Below are positions 18,068 through 32,761 of a stretch of 64,000 nt of DNA, in pieces. The notes below the pieces were generated by a model. That model was given only the letters and a program-made list of their open reading frames with translations. It was not told the origin of the DNA and made no database searches. The translations under genes were made by a program, and so were the position numbers. This DNA is from Bacillus sp. FSL K6-3431 (lineage in GTDB: Bacteria > Bacillota > Bacilli > Bacillales > Bacillaceae_C), in assembly GCF_038002605.1 (NCBI RefSeq), contig NZ_JBBOCT010000001.1:2046001-2110000 (forward strand). The letters are read 5' to 3'. How positions within the stretch are numbered: the stretch's first letter is position 1; every line of letters begins with the position of its first letter.

Positions 18068-18604
18068 TACAATCCTTACATTACTAATTTAAACATTAAA
18101 AAAATTGTCAAATAAATGAATAATATTTCATTTACACCATCTTTTTAAAATGAAGTAACAATAATACAGCTTTTTTCGACACAATATCTAGTTGCATACT
18201 CTGATTTATAGAGTACCTTAATTAATAAATCGATATATCCTACTCATAACCGTTACACAACCTATCCATGATTCTCATCTGGAGCGATATAAAACTCCGT
18301 TATTAATTGGTCTTTTTGAAGCATGTTCATTATTGATAATAGATGGTTTTCTAGTAGGAGTTGATTTCATTAAATGGTTCGTTTGTAGAATAATACTACA
18401 ATAATATTAAATAAAAAAAGCCATATTATCGCTAATAGCAATGATATGGCTTTCTAATATTCAAGCATATATTTTCATAAAGTATTTTAAAGCATAAATC
18501 TTCACTTTTGGAAAACTTATGTTTGCAGTCACAAATGTCTATCATATTTTTTAAAGATTATTGAAATAATAATAATTTGAAGTATATTAAAGTTACAAAC
18601 ACAA
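18068..18604. other. Long intergenic region
   Basis: No gene is seen. It holds one hairpin at 18414-18456 (AAGCCATAT and complement) with a T-run on the minus strand, able to stop transcription coming from the tmRNA side. The rest is AT-rich without a recognisable element. Confidence 0.5.
18414..18456 (-). terminator. Intrinsic terminator (backup stop after ssrA)
   Basis: AAAGCCATAT pairs with ATATGGCTTT around a loop of about 17 bases that can itself form a few pairs. On the minus strand seven T follow. Confidence 0.7.
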
Positions 18605-18634
18605 ATAAAAAACCACCAAATATGTATTTGGTGG
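18605..18634 (-). terminator. Terminator overlapping the tmRNA 3' end
   Basis: CCACCAAAT, which includes the tmRNA CCA end, pairs with ATTTGGTGG across a three-base loop and is followed by six T. Confidence 0.85.
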
Positions 18635-19277
18635 AGACGGTGGGACATGCTATTCCATGCTTTCGTCATGGCACTGACTATGTCTTGAACCTGTATTACA
18701 CAGGCCCCTCGGCGTATTATGCGAAAGTATATTTACCTCTGTTTATCACAGGTAGATTCTCGCATCCTAGTACTACCAGTTGTACTGGCAGCCTATAAGT
18801 CGATACACGGCTGTTGGATTACTCCACATACCGCTCGGCATTGCCTTACCGCATTACATGCGACTTAGGTTTCACCGATAAAGCCGAATTTTCACTTATG
18901 TGTTACCACATAAGGCGACTATTTACTAATCGAACCCACGTCCAGAAATATCGCCACTTAAGCGTCTACGAGTGTAGTCGATATATTAGTATTTCGCATC
19001 TTCTTCCGCCTATCAACAGGCATCAGAAGCGCTAGCCCGATTGGTCTCTTCCATGGTCCCCAGGCGGAGGACTTCCGGTGTAGCCCACTTAGAGTGAGTC
19101 CCTTACCCTACCACATGGGCGATGGAGGGAGGAACCGCTATCGACTGTTATTAAGCAGCGAAAGCGAAGTTGTTGTTTTCTTTGCCAGTTATTATTGGCT
19201 TTGACGTTTTAACGAGGCCGATCCCCTCGACTCGCAACTTAAGCTCAAACTATCCCTGTCGAATCCGTAACGTCCCC
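18629..19277 (-). ncRNA. ssrA: tmRNA, interrupted by a group I intron
   Basis: The 5' end begins GGGGACGTTACGGATTCGAC, and the 3' exon ends in GTCTCCACCA, pairing as the tRNA-like acceptor stem. The tag frame reads GGC AAA GAA AAC AAC AAC TTC GCT TTC GCT GCT TAA, predicting the tag (A)GKENNNFAFAA. The gene is split: the first exon (18929-19277) stops inside the T-loop at GTGGGTTCGAT and the last exon (18646 down to 18629) resumes at TCCCACC. Joining the two gives a perfect T-arm GTGGG-TTCGATT-CCCAC. The RNA rescues stalled ribosomes with SmpB, whose gene lies just upstream. Confidence 0.97.
18646..18928 (-). other. Group I intron in the T-loop of tmRNA (283 nt, no ORF)
   Basis: The exon before it ends in U and the intron ends in G, as group I splicing demands. 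The exon CGAU pairs with GUCG at intron positions 10-13, giving P1 with the U.G wobble at the splice site. Next comes a P2-like hairpin CUUAUGUG-GUAA-CACAUAAG. UUCGGC pairs with the distant GCCGAG (P3), AUGCGA with UCGCAU (P8), and the S-like element AAGACAUAGUC can pair with an upstream ACUA (P7). CCAUG/CAUGG forms a P9 stem. There is no homing endonuclease frame. Confidence 0.9.
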
Positions 19278-19536
19278 ATGAGTAAAAGATAAGCGGTGAA
19301 TATCCGCGTCAGCTTGTTTGTTCGCATCCCTCACGTACTTTGTACGCTCCGGTGCTCTCGCACTGCGCTTCCTTGATCTTCTTGTTCTCTTTTCCTCATT
19401 TTGCGGAGGATAGATAAGCTATGAAGATTCAAATCACTATGCCTTATCAATATGGGCGCTCGGGTATAGAGCACTTCATCACTTACATTTATTATTATAA
19501 CATAAACTCACAAAAAATCAATGTTGGCAAGGCTAC
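19278..19536. other. smpB-ssrA intergenic region
   Basis: No gene is supported. A TATCTT about ten bases before the tmRNA 5' end could be its -10 box, but no good -35 is seen. Processing from an smpB transcript is equally possible. Confidence 0.4.
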
Positions 19537-20004
19537 TTACATTTTTTGGCGTTCACGGAATGCTCTTTCGATATCGCGTTTTGCTTCTTTTTGTTTCAAA
19601 TCTTCACGTTTATCATATTTCTTTTTCCCTTTACCAAGCCCAATTAAAACCTTAGCAAAACCATTTTTCAAATATACCTTTAATGGGATAATGGAATATC
19701 CTTGTTCTTTTGATTCGCCAATTAATTTATTGATTTGCTTGCGATGCAATAATAGCTTCCGGGCTCGAAGTGGATCATGATTATATCTATTACCTTGTTC
19801 ATAAGGGCTAATATGAGCATTATGCAAATAAATCTCACCTTGATTAATACGCGCAAATGAATCTTTTAAGTTAATTCGCCCCGCACGTATAGATTTAATC
19901 TCCGTTCCTTGCAATACGACTCCTGCTTCAAATGTCTCTTCGATAAAAAAATCATGGTTTGCTTTTCTATTTTGTGCAATCATTTTCCCTGTCCCTTTTG
20001 GCAT
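19537..20004 (-). CDS. smpB: SsrA-binding protein SmpB
   Basis: This 155-residue protein starts [20 protein letters not shown] and contains the typical [19 protein letters not shown] and [17 protein letters not shown] stretches, with the basic C-terminal tail (ALRERQKM-like end, here AFRERQKM). It binds tmRNA and brings it to stalled ribosomes. Length is normal, a GGGGG-type site precedes the ATG, and the RNA partner is encoded 260 bases downstream on the same strand. Confidence 0.97.
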   Translation of the reverse strand: MPKGTGKMIAQNRKANHDFFIEETFEAGVVLQGTEIKSIRAGRINLKDSFARINQGEIYLHNAHISPYEQGNRYNHDPLRARKLLLHRKQINKLIGESKEQGYSIIPLKVYLKNGFAKVLIGLGKGKKKYDKREDLKQKEAKRDIERAFRERQKM

Positions 20005-20156
20005 TTGTTCTCCCCCCTAGCGTTCCTTCTGTTTTTCTATTATACACGAGTGTGAAAAAGGTTAGAAGCATAACTACTTCCAGACTGTTTGATATATATT
20101 ACAACGGCGTAGCTCCTTTTCTAGCAACGCCGCTGTTCCTTCTTCAAACCTGAAGC

Positions 20157-22502
20157 CTAGCGCTTTTTCCCACTACGTTTTTTTCTTGTTGTCGAAGGTT
20201 TATTTTCATACGATTTCTTCTTTTTTTTCTTTTTCGGAGGCTTTGTCGACCATTCGTCATCTCCAACTACTACTATTGAATCTTTGCTAATACTTTCTTT
20301 AGCAGGTGCTTTTAACTTCACAATTCTTGGTTTCTGTTCTTCCTCTTTACGTCTACGGTTATTTTTCATACCGACGATTTCAAAGTCGATATCATGTTCA
20401 ATTTTATTTACTTTAATTAATCGTACCGTTATTTCATCGCCAATTCGAAACACATTTCCAGTTCGCTCACCAATCATGGCCAGATGTCGTTCATCATAAT
20501 GATAATAATCATCCGTCATAAAGCTTACATGAACAAGGCCCTCAATTGTGTTTGGAAGTTCAATGAACATACCGAAATTAGTGACTGAACTAATGATACC
20601 TTCAAATTCTTCACCAATTTTGTCTTCCATGAATTCCGCTTTTTTCAACTCATCTGTATCTCGCTCTGCCTCAACTGCACGACGCTCTCGTTTAGATGTA
20701 TGGTCCGCAATCTCAGGTAATTGAGCGTTCCATTTTGCCCGTGTAGCTTCATCTAATTTACCTTCAATTAAATAATTACGGATTAGACGATGAACAATCA
20801 AATCCGGATACCTGCGGATCGGTGAAGTAAAATGGGTATAGTATTCAGTAGATAATCCAAAGTGGCCTAAGCTCTCAGGGTCATATTTTGCTTGCTGCAT
20901 CGAACGTAGCATAACCGTAGATATAACCATTTCTTCTGGTTTGCCAGCCACAGCTTCAATAATTTCCTGTAAAGCGCGCGGATGAACAGCATTTGCGGTC
21001 CCTCGTACAACCAACCCAAAGTTCGTAATAAATTCAAAGAAACGTTGCAACTTTTCTTCTTTAGGATTTTCATGAATACGGTAAATGAACGGAACATCCA
21101 TCCAGTGAAAATGCTCTGCAATTGTTTCATTAGCAGCAAGCATAAATTCCTCAATTATCCTTTCACCAATTGACCGCTCTCTAATAACTACATCTTTTGG
21201 TTTTCCACTTTCATCAACCAATACTTGCGCCTCTTTAAAATCAAAATCAATCGCTCCACGCTTTTTACGTTTACTCTGTAGAACACCTTGCAACTCTTCC
21301 ATTAATTCAAACATTGGAACAAGCTTCTCATATTTTTCACGAAGTGCTTCATCTTTGTCTAACAAGATTTTATTCACATCTGTATATGTCATTCTTTCCG
21401 TTGTCTTGATCACACTTTGAAAAATTTCATGCTTTAAAACTTCCCCGCGGTCATTTAATTCCATTTCACAGGATAGCGTAAATCTATCCACTTGAGGATT
21501 GAGTGAGCAAATCCCATTTGATAATCTGTGTGGTATCATTGGAATTACCCTGTCAACTAAATACACGCTTGTGCCACGATCATATGCTTCCCGATCAAGC
21601 GCTGAACCTTCTTGTACATAATGACTTACATCCGCGATATGAACACCAAGTTTGTAATTTCCATTTTCAAGCTTTGTAATGGACACCGCATCATCAAGAT
21701 CTTTTGCATCCGCACCATCAATTGTAACAATCGTTTCTCCACGCAAATCTTTTCGGTTTGGAATCTCCGACTCTTCTACTGTATCGGAAATACTATTCGC
21801 TTCTGCCATTACTTCATCTGGAAAAGCAAGTGGTAATTCATGTTGGTGAATAATAGACAATATATCTACACCTGGGTCATTTTTATGACCAAGTATTTGA
21901 ATCACTTCACCCTCGGCATTTTTACGATTTTCTGGGAAAGTAGTTATTTTAACGACTACTTTATGACCTTCCACCGCACCCATATCTGCACTTTTCGGAA
22001 TAAAAATATCATCAGCAATCTTTTTATCATCTGGAATGACAAATCCAAAATGTTTACTTTCTGTAAATGTCCCAACTACTTTATCCGAGCCCCGTTGAAT
22101 AATGCGAATAACGGCCCCTTCTGGTCGTGATCGAGAACTACTAGTAGATATACGAACAAGTACCGTATCTCCATGCATTGCACCATTTTTCTCGTGTGGT
22201 GGAATAAAAACATCATCTAAACCTGCTTCTTCAGGTAATAGAAAAGCAAATCCTTTCGCGTGCCCAGAAAGGGTACCGCGAACAAGATTCATTTTCTCTG
22301 GAAGTCCATAACGGTTACTTCTCGTTCTAACAACAAGTCCATTTTCCTCCATTTGCACTAACGCTTTTACGAAATACTTAAAGTCTTCCGAATCGCTAAT
22401 TTGGAAAGCCTCTTCTAATTCTTTAACAGTTAATGGCTTATATGCCTCTTCTTTCATATATGCCAATACTTGATCCATATATTTCTGTATCACGTCTTCC
22501 AT
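20157..22502 (-). CDS. rnr: Ribonuclease R
   Basis: A 781-residue 3'-5' exoribonuclease. It has an N-terminal winged-helix region, two cold-shock OB domains, the RNB catalytic domain with the acidic cluster [14 protein letters not shown] (about 275-288), and a C-terminal S1 domain ([20 protein letters not shown]) followed by a lysine-rich tail. RNase R degrades structured RNA and, in trans-translation, the broken mRNA, which fits its place upstream of smpB-ssrA. I set the start at the ATG (MEDVIQKYM) after GGAGGGAAAAAG; the longer frame overlaps the esterase gene. Confidence 0.96.
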   Translation of the reverse strand: MEDVIQKYMDQVLAYMKEEAYKPLTVKELEEAFQISDSEDFKYFVKALVQMEENGLVVRTRSNRYGLPEKMNLVRGTLSGHAKGFAFLLPEEAGLDDVFIPPHEKNGAMHGDTVLVRISTSSSRSRPEGAVIRIIQRGSDKVVGTFTESKHFGFVIPDDKKIADDIFIPKSADMGAVEGHKVVVKITTFPENRKNAEGEVIQILGHKNDPGVDILSIIHQHELPLAFPDEVMAEANSISDTVEESEIPNRKDLRGETIVTIDGADAKDLDDAVSITKLENGNYKLGVHIADVSHYVQEGSALDREAYDRGTSVYLVDRVIPMIPHRLSNGICSLNPQVDRFTLSCEMELNDRGEVLKHEIFQSVIKTTERMTYTDVNKILLDKDEALREKYEKLVPMFELMEELQGVLQSKRKKRGAIDFDFKEAQVLVDESGKPKDVVIRERSIGERIIEEFMLAANETIAEHFHWMDVPFIYRIHENPKEEKLQRFFEFITNFGLVVRGTANAVHPRALQEIIEAVAGKPEEMVISTVMLRSMQQAKYDPESLGHFGLSTEYYTHFTSPIRRYPDLIVHRLIRNYLIEGKLDEATRAKWNAQLPEIADHTSKRERRAVEAERDTDELKKAEFMEDKIGEEFEGIISSVTNFGMFIELPNTIEGLVHVSFMTDDYYHYDERHLAMIGERTGNVFRIGDEITVRLIKVNKIEHDIDFEIVGMKNNRRRKEEEQKPRIVKLKAPAKESISKDSIVVVGDDEWSTKPPKKKKKKKSYENKPSTTRKKRSGKKR

Positions 22503-22521
22503 CTTTTTCCCTCCTTCAAGC

Positions 22522-23268
22522 CTACTCAGACCAATCAAGTTGTTCTAAAAATTGATATATATCCTCATGTAGCGTTTCTTTTTCAGGTCCCAGTGTTATT
22601 ACATGACCTGACTTTTCATACCATTTCAAATCCTTGTTCGGCGACTCAGCCTTTTCATAAATAATATCGGCACTTTTTGCATTAATCATATGATCATGTC
22701 TTGCCTGTACAACAAACAGTGGAGCATATGTCATATCTACATTTTCCCGAACATCTGCAATTAATCCTTGCATTGCTTGTAATGTTTTCATAGGTGTTTT
22801 TCGGAATTCTTTCATTTCTATTTCGATTTCTTCTTCAGATTTACGTTCGAATTTTTTAAACTCGCGGGCATAGTCGATAATTCCATCGAACATAACTTCT
22901 TCGCTTTTTATGTACATAGGCGCACACATTGTTATAATTCCCTTTACAGGTACAGTGTAACCCAGTTTTAAAGAAAATACCCCACCGAGTGATAGCCCAG
23001 CAACAGCAATTTCTTCATAACCATTTTCTTTTAAATGATTGTAACCTTCCATCACATCCTGCCACCAATCTTCTGGTCCAGTATGAACCAATTCTTCAGG
23101 TGGAACGCCGTGGCCTTTATAGTGTGGCGCATGTGATGTGTATCCTTTCTTTTCAAGAAATCGCCCTAACATTCTTACGTCGGCACTATTTCCAGTAAAA
23201 CCATGTAGTAGCAATACCGCTCGTTTGCCAGCCTTAAATGTAAATGGTTGCGGTAGCTTGATTTTCAT
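22522..23268 (-). CDS. est: Carboxylesterase
   Basis: This 248-residue alpha/beta hydrolase has HGFTGN (oxyanion region, 22-27), the nucleophile elbow GLSLGG (serine about 93), an acid in ARHDHMI and the catalytic histidine in [10 protein letters not shown]. It matches the Est30/YvaK carboxylesterases, which sit between secG and rnr in bacilli exactly as here. It hydrolyses short-chain esters in the cytoplasm; the natural substrate is unknown. Confidence 0.94.
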   Translation of the reverse strand: MKIKLPQPFTFKAGKRAVLLLHGFTGNSADVRMLGRFLEKKGYTSHAPHYKGHGVPPEELVHTGPEDWWQDVMEGYNHLKENGYEEIAVAGLSLGGVFSLKLGYTVPVKGIITMCAPMYIKSEEVMFDGIIDYAREFKKFERKSEEEIEIEMKEFRKTPMKTLQAMQGLIADVRENVDMTYAPLFVVQARHDHMINAKSADIIYEKAESPNKDLKWYEKSGHVITLGPEKETLHEDIYQFLEQLDWSE

Positions 23269-23492
23269 ATGTAATGACTCCTTTTTCTAAACAATATATG
23301 TAAACTCAATATGTCTGCCTATCCTTATTTTTAACAAAGTATAGAAAAACAATCCAGAAATAGGTCTTTTAATTTGCTAATATCCTTTATAAGAATACTG
23401 ATTCTTTCACGAATGTTTATGCATGTATCCTTAGGAGCGCTAACCCCATCCGATTCAAAGGTTACCGTAACAGTAATATTCCCCTGTATAAA

Positions 23493-23527
23493 TAAAAAAA
23501 CCCGGCATCCAATTAGCCAGGTTGGTT
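23493..23527 (-). terminator. Terminator after secG
   Basis: An AACCTGGC / GCCGGGTT stem with one wobble pair is followed by seven T on the minus strand. Confidence 0.85.
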
Positions 23528-23533
23528 TTTCAT

Positions 23534-23767
23534 TTAAACTTCAAATATGGTTACTAAAATTGTCAAAATGAAAAATAATACAGACAGTACTACTGTGATA
23601 CGTTGAAGAACTAGGTCCATTCCACGAGCTTTTTGCTTTCCGAATAATTGCTCGGCACCACCTGAAATAGCACCCGAAAGCCCAGCGCTTTTCCCTGACT
23701 GTAATAATACGACTACAATAAGTGCGATTGAAACAATAATCAATAATGTAATAATCAATGTATGCAC
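23534..23767 (-). CDS. secG: Protein-export membrane protein SecG
   Basis: This 77-residue protein has two membrane helices (about 3-23 and 52-74) around a polar loop with the SecG signature [20 protein letters not shown]. It is an accessory subunit of the SecYEG channel. The start is GTG, seven bases after GGGGGG. Position between eno and est agrees with other bacilli. Confidence 0.95.
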   Translation of the reverse strand: MHTLIITLLIIVSIALIVVVLLQSGKSAGLSGAISGGAEQLFGKQKARGMDLVLQRITVVLSVLFFILTILVTIFEV

Positions 23768-23974
23768 TTGCGTACACCCCCCGAAACGAACATAAACAAT
23801 ACGTTAAATGTATCATAAACTTGAAGCGTGTACAAGTAGGAATAACAGGGCAAGCCCAACGAGCATCGTCGTACGTCATTAGCAACTCTGGACTAAGTAC
23901 GCTATGTCTTACGGGTAGCGTCTGTCTACCTTTTATCATGCAGACCTCATACAGCCCTAATTATTTCTATTCAT

Positions 23975-24020
23975 AAAAAAATAGAAAAGGGGCAACCGCT
24001 AATCAACGTTTGCCCCTTTA
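23975..24020 (-). terminator. Terminator of the glycolytic operon (after eno)
   Basis: AAAGGGGCAA and TTGCCCCTTT form the stem. On the minus strand a T-rich tract follows (CTATTTTTTT). Confidence 0.9.
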
Positions 24021-24026
24021 TGTTAC

Positions 24027-25340
<1,314 letters not shown>

Positions 25341-25424
25341 TTATTTTTTAAAAGAAAAACGCAAGCGCCTTGGTTAGTTGTTATTTTCTTACCTATTATA
25401 AATCGACTGCAGTCTTTTTAATCT

Positions 25425-27717
<2,293 letters not shown>

Positions 27718-27782
27718 TTAACTCATCCTCTCATTTATACAAAGAAGCGGTTATTTTTTACTCCACTTCTTTTCTATAAATA

Positions 27783-28967
27783 TTATTTATTATCAATTGC
27801 AGAGACTCCAGGTAATACCTTACCTTCCATGAATTCTAGTGAAGCACCGCCACCAGTCGAAATATGGCTCATGCTCTCTGCTAATCCAAATTTTTCTACA
27901 GCTGCCGCCGAGTCTCCTCCACCTATGACAGAATATGTATCTGTAGCTCTAGCAAGTGCTTCAGCAACTGCCTTTGTTCCATGTGCGAAAGGTTTTAACT
28001 CAAATACGCCCATCGGTCCATTCCATATAACAAGTTTAGACTCTTGGATAACCTTAGCATACAGTTCTCTCGTTTTTGGTCCGATATCAAGTGCTTCCCA
28101 ATCTGAAGGAATCTCTTCCACCGATACCGTTTTCGTGTTCGCTGTTTCTGAAAAATCATCAGCAATGGTAACATCTAATGGCATATAGAAGTTTACGCCT
28201 TTTTCCTTTGCCTTTTCAATAAATGATTTTGCAAGATCTATTTTATCTTCTTCCAATAAAGATTTACCAACTTCGTGGCCTTGGGATTTGATAAATGTAT
28301 AAGCAAGTCCCCCGCCGATAATCAAGTTATCCACTTTATCAAGCAAATGGTCAATTACACCAATTTTATCTTTTACTTTTGCGCCACCAATAATTGCTGT
28401 GAAAGGTCTCTCAGGATTTGATAATGCTTTCCCTAGAACTTCAAGTTCTTTATCCATTAACAATCCTGCAGCTGAAGGAATATATTTTGCGATCCCTTCT
28501 GTTGATGCATGTGCGCGATGTGCTGCCCCAAATGCATCATTAACATAAAGATCAGCAAGATCGGCAAATGCTTTTGCAAGTTCTGGATCATTTTTTTCTT
28601 CACCAGGATAAAAACGAACATTTTCAAGTAAAATGACGTCACCCATTTTTAATTCAGAAATTTGTTTTTTTACATTATCACCGTAAGCTTCGTCCGCTTT
28701 CGCCACATCATTACCTAGCAACTCGCTAAGTCGTTGTGCCACAGGTGTTAGTCTAAGTTCTTCCTTCACTTCACCTTTAGGTCTGCCAAGATGACTTGCC
28801 AAAATGACGATAGCCCCTTGTTCTGCTAAATATTGAATTGTTGGCAATGCAGCGCGAATTCGTGTATCGTCAGTTACTTTACCATCATTCATCGGAACAT
28901 TGAAGTCGACACGACAAAATACGCGTTTACCTTTTAGATCTAGATCTCTAATTGATTTCTTCTCCAT
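27783..28967 (-). CDS. pgk: Phosphoglycerate kinase
   Basis: This 394-residue two-domain kinase has the substrate signature [16 protein letters not shown] (about 14-29), [10 protein letters not shown], and the nucleotide-binding [15 protein letters not shown] and [13 protein letters not shown]. It produces ATP and 3-phosphoglycerate. Length is standard. Confidence 0.98.
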   Translation of the reverse strand: MEKKSIRDLDLKGKRVFCRVDFNVPMNDGKVTDDTRIRAALPTIQYLAEQGAIVILASHLGRPKGEVKEELRLTPVAQRLSELLGNDVAKADEAYGDNVKKQISELKMGDVILLENVRFYPGEEKNDPELAKAFADLADLYVNDAFGAAHRAHASTEGIAKYIPSAAGLLMDKELEVLGKALSNPERPFTAIIGGAKVKDKIGVIDHLLDKVDNLIIGGGLAYTFIKSQGHEVGKSLLEEDKIDLAKSFIEKAKEKGVNFYMPLDVTIADDFSETANTKTVSVEEIPSDWEALDIGPKTRELYAKVIQESKLVIWNGPMGVFELKPFAHGTKAVAEALARATDTYSVIGGGDSAAAVEKFGLAESMSHISTGGGASLEFMEGKVLPGVSAIDNK

Positions 28968-29191
28968 AACGCAAGCCTCCTTTTAATAGCAAAAATAAGG
29001 GAGGGGGATTGTTCCCCGCTCCCCTTCACTCTTATATTATAGATGCCAAGCCTCGAATTATCCAATTTGGGGCCCATATGTGTAGTGGTCCAACAAAATG
29101 TAATTCACACCGATGTTGTCATACGACGTGGTGCTCTATACGGGCACCTTTCGCTTGGACTCGCACGATGCTGCTCTTAGGCGTTATTCTT

Positions 29192-30226
<1,035 letters not shown>

Positions 30227-30238
30227 TTAAATCTATAT

Positions 30239-31288
30239 TTAAAAGGTTGCATCCGAGTCGAATGTTCCTTTTAAAAGCTCTTTTGCTGCACCTTCATCCG
30301 TGATTAATATTGTCGAATTCGGTGCACTTTTCATGTAAGCCTTGATTGCTTTAGCTTTCGACTTTCCTCCAGCTGCAGCGATCACTTGCCGTCCACTATG
30401 AAGATCAGAAATTTGGATTCCAATTGTGGGGACCTTATGTACTATTTCCCCATTTTCATTAAAATAATAGCCAAATGCTTCAGCAACAGCTTTTTCTTCG
30501 ATAATTTTTTTCATCGAGGATTCAGACGATCTTCGTCTTCCTGCCATTGTAATAGCATCGCCAATACCATGAAGAACAATATTGGATGATTTAATCAGCT
30601 GTAAAATTTCCGAAATTACTGGTTCTTTAAGTAGAGATTCGTATACTTCTCTACCTACCTGATCCGGGACATATAACACTCGATGGGAACCGCCGGTGTT
30701 TTCAGCCATTGTTGCGCAAATCACATTTGCCTGGTTCCTTACATCTTCTCCAATTCCACCACGAGCAGGCACAAAAAGCAAATTTCTTTTTTCACCAAGA
30801 TGATTTGTTAACATCTCTGCAGTACAAGTCATCGTTGTTCCACCTGTCACCGCAATGACATTATCTTTGCTAAGACTACTACTTAATCGTTCAGCACAAG
30901 CTTTACCGAGTTCTTCTTTAACAAATGTAGCTGAATCACTGTCACCAGGAACGATTATTACTTCGGATATACCTAATATTTCTTTAAGTTCATGCTCCAA
31001 CTGACGGATACCTGTTAATTCACCCATCGTCTTATCAAGTTCCGCAAGTAGTTTCTTTCCTTTATTGGTCACCATCATTCCAGCTGTTTTTACAACAATT
31101 AGGTGTTGGGACTTTAAAAAATCAGCTTCACTTCTTAAAGTCCGTTCTGTCATTCCTAGCATTTCCGCTAGCGTTCGACGTCCCACTGGTTCCGTTAAGC
31201 GTATAGAGCGCAATATCTGATAACGTTTTTGCATGACAACCAGCAAGTCAGGCACAATTTTCGATTGTATTTTTAAAAAATCATGCAT
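30239..31288 (-). CDS. cggR: Central glycolytic genes regulator CggR
   Basis: A 349-residue SorC-family repressor. A winged helix at about 25-90 (RILRSIRLTEPVGRRTLAEM) precedes a sugar-phosphate-binding domain (VTGGTTMTCTAEML, VPARGGIGEDV, LHGIGDAI). In B. subtilis it represses this operon and is released by fructose-1,6-bisphosphate. It is the first gene of the operon, and a well-matched CggR operator lies between its start and the promoter. Confidence 0.96.
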   Translation of the reverse strand: MHDFLKIQSKIVPDLLVVMQKRYQILRSIRLTEPVGRRTLAEMLGMTERTLRSEADFLKSQHLIVVKTAGMMVTNKGKKLLAELDKTMGELTGIRQLEHELKEILGISEVIIVPGDSDSATFVKEELGKACAERLSSSLSKDNVIAVTGGTTMTCTAEMLTNHLGEKRNLLFVPARGGIGEDVRNQANVICATMAENTGGSHRVLYVPDQVGREVYESLLKEPVISEILQLIKSSNIVLHGIGDAITMAGRRRSSESSMKKIIEEKAVAEAFGYYFNENGEIVHKVPTIGIQISDLHSGRQVIAAAGGKSKAKAIKAYMKSAPNSTILITDEGAAKELLKGTFDSDATF

Positions 31289-31313
31289 AATTATTGCTCC
31301 TTCACCCTCCTAG

Positions 31314-31349
31314 GTCATACAACGTCCCAGCCAGACATAAAACGTCCCA
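31314..31349 (-). promoter_or_regulatory. CggR operator
   Basis: The minus strand reads TGGGAC-N6-TGTC-N4-TGGGAC-N6-TGAC, which matches the known B. subtilis arrangement CGGGAC-N6-TGTC-N4-CGGGAC-N6-TGTC in spacing and nearly every fixed base. It lies downstream of the promoter, so CggR should act as a roadblock. Confidence 0.93.
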
Positions 31350-31383
31350 TCTTGGGTAAAAAAATAAGTTCCTGCTTACTTAT

Positions 31384-31412
31384 ATAATAGCATGATGAAA
31401 ATTAAATATCAA
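31384..31412 (-). promoter_or_regulatory. Sigma-A promoter of cggR-gapA operon
   Basis: TTGATA (31407-31412) and TATTAT (31384-31389) are separated by 17 bases. The -35 overlaps the stop codon of the upstream glutaredoxin-like gene. Confidence 0.85.
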
Positions 31413-31651
31413 TTAAGGTGTTCTTGCACTTTTTCCTCAATAGTAAGTAAATCAATTATCCCTTCCTGAATCACTTCACCATCTATTTTAACTACTGGGA
31501 TGTTTATTCCGTATTTTTCCATCCAATCCTCATTTGTTTCTATATCATTTGTAATTATTTCAAAGTTATACTCTTTCTGTAGTATTTCCAAGATTAATTT
31601 TGCATCATCACATAGTGAACAGCCTTTTTTTGTATAGAAAATTACTTTCAT
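31409..31651 (-). CDS. Glutaredoxin-family protein
   Basis: This 80-residue thioredoxin-fold protein has the redox motif CSLC near its start (MKVIFYTKKGCSLCDDAKLI) and the cis-proline segment INIPVVKIDGEVI. I chose the ATG after GGAGCGATTACA; the longer frame has no site. It probably reduces disulfides or mixed thiols, but the partner is unknown. It is transcribed towards cggR. Confidence 0.85.
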   Translation of the reverse strand: MKVIFYTKKGCSLCDDAKLILEILQKEYNFEIITNDIETNEDWMEKYGINIPVVKIDGEVIQEGIIDLLTIEEKVQEHLN

Positions 31652-31675
31652 TGTAATCGCTCCATCCATTAATCT

Positions 31676-31712
31676 CAAAAAAATACCCACATGATCTAGT
31701 GGGTATTTTATC
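31676..31712 (-). terminator. Terminator between tRNA-Arg and glutaredoxin-like gene
   Basis: A near-symmetric AAAATACCCAC / GTGGGTATTTT hairpin followed by seven T on the minus strand. It can also stop plus-strand transcription. Confidence 0.85.
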
Positions 31713-31799
31713 GTTATCTAGTTATTAAATTATGTACTTCTTACGATCTCATTTTTTACGTTTTAACAACCTTATAACCATTGATGTTCAACATATTTA

Positions 31800-31871
31800 T
31801 GCCCTCGGCGGGAATCGAACCCACATCGCAAGCTTCGGAGGCTTGCGTGTTATCCGTTACACTACGAGGAC
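31800..31871 (-). tRNA. tRNA-Arg, anticodon CCG
   Basis: The 72-nt cloverleaf has acceptor GTCCTCG/CGAGGGC, T-arm GTGGG-TTCGATT-CCCGC and anticodon loop CTCCGAA between GCAAGC and GCTTGC, giving anticodon CCG (reads CGG). The CCA end is not encoded. A strong promoter lies just upstream. Confidence 0.95.
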
Positions 31872-31897
31872 TAAGTATTTTTATCGTACGATTAATA

Positions 31898-31926
31898 ATT
31901 ATAAGTCAAATAACTAACCATTGCAA
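31898..31926 (-). promoter_or_regulatory. Sigma-A promoter of tRNA-Arg
   Basis: TTGCAA (31921-31926) and TATAAT (31898-31903) are 17 bases apart on the minus strand, about 27 bases before the tRNA. Confidence 0.88.
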
Positions 31927-32005
31927 GCACTTTTTGTTTAAAATAATAGAGAATGGTTAACTATGTTATGGTATGAACTTTATTTGTTAAATTTGAATTC
32001 ATTCA

Positions 32006-32035
32006 TTTGACCTTTACTGACCATCGATGTATGAT
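32006..32035 (+). promoter_or_regulatory. clpP promoter with CtsR operator
   Basis: TTGACC (32007-32012), a 17-base spacer and TATGAT (32030-32035) form the promoter. The -35 region overlaps TTTGACCTTTACTGACC (32006-32022), whose complement GGTCAGTAAAGGTCAAA fits the CtsR heptad direct repeat (GGTCAAA-NAN-GGTCAAA) with two changes. This predicts heat-shock control by CtsR. Confidence 0.88.
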
Positions 32036-32105
32036 TATATTACATCGAATGTAAACAGACTGTAGTTGCAATAACCATCTGATTTTTTATAAGGAGGAAA
32101 ATTAC

Positions 32106-32705
32106 ATGAATTTAATTCCAACAGTTATTGAACAAACAAGCCGTGGGGAGCGGGCGTATGATATTTATTCCCGATTATTAAAAGATCGCATTATTATGCT
32201 TGGTAGTGCAATTGACGATAATGTAGCTAACTCAATTGTTGCACAATTATTATTCTTGGAAGCTGAAAACCCTGAGAAAGACATCTCTATTTATATTAAC
32301 AGCCCAGGTGGAAGCATTACCGCTGGTATGGCAATTTATGACACAATGCAATTTATTAAACCTGATATCCAAACAATTTGTATCGGGATGGCTGCATCTA
32401 TGGGCTCATTCTTACTTTCAGCAGGTACAAAAGGAAAACGCTATGCTTTGCCTAACAGTGAGGTTATGATTCATCAACCACTTGGTGGTGCACAAGGTCA
32501 AGCAACTGAAATCGAGATTGCTGCGAAACGCATCCTCTTCTTGCGTGAAAAGTTAAATCAAATTTTGTCTGATCGCACAGGCCAGCCAATTGACGTGATC
32601 CAACGAGATACAGATCGCGACAACTTTATGACAGCTGATAGAGCGAAAGAATACGGCTTGATTGATCACATTTTACAACGCCATGAAGAAATTGAGAAAA
32701 AGTAA
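32106..32705 (+). CDS. clpP: ATP-dependent Clp protease proteolytic subunit
   Basis: A 199-residue serine protease subunit that forms the tetradecameric chamber used by ClpX/ClpC/ClpE. The catalytic serine is in [14 protein letters not shown] (about residue 98), histidine in MIHQPLGG (about 123) and aspartate in DRDNFM (about 172). AAGGAGG precedes the ATG. It is the only complete plus-strand gene in the window. Confidence 0.98.
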   Translation: MNLIPTVIEQTSRGERAYDIYSRLLKDRIIMLGSAIDDNVANSIVAQLLFLEAENPEKDISIYINSPGGSITAGMAIYDTMQFIKPDIQTICIGMAASMGSFLLSAGTKGKRYALPNSEVMIHQPLGGAQGQATEIEIAAKRILFLREKLNQILSDRTGQPIDVIQRDTDRDNFMTADRAKEYGLIDHILQRHEEIEKK

Positions 32706-32720
32706 ATCATCATTCATGGA

Positions 32721-32757
32721 AAAACGCTTGGGGGAAATTTCACCTCAAGCGTTTTTT
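32721..32757 (+). terminator. Terminator after clpP
   Basis: AAAACGCTTG and CAAGCGTTTT form the stem, followed by T. It separates clpP from the converging ABC exporter gene. Confidence 0.9.
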
Positions 32758-32761
32758 GTGT

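Noticed and set aside
19290..19420. Separate small RNA or gene upstream of tmRNA
   Set aside because: The segment has an open plus-strand look and short inverted bits, but no promoter, start site or known RNA pattern.
29041..29191. Hidden RNA gene between gapA and pgk
   Set aside because: The region is GC-richer than its surroundings but gives no tRNA or riboswitch pattern; only one palindrome-like site is seen.
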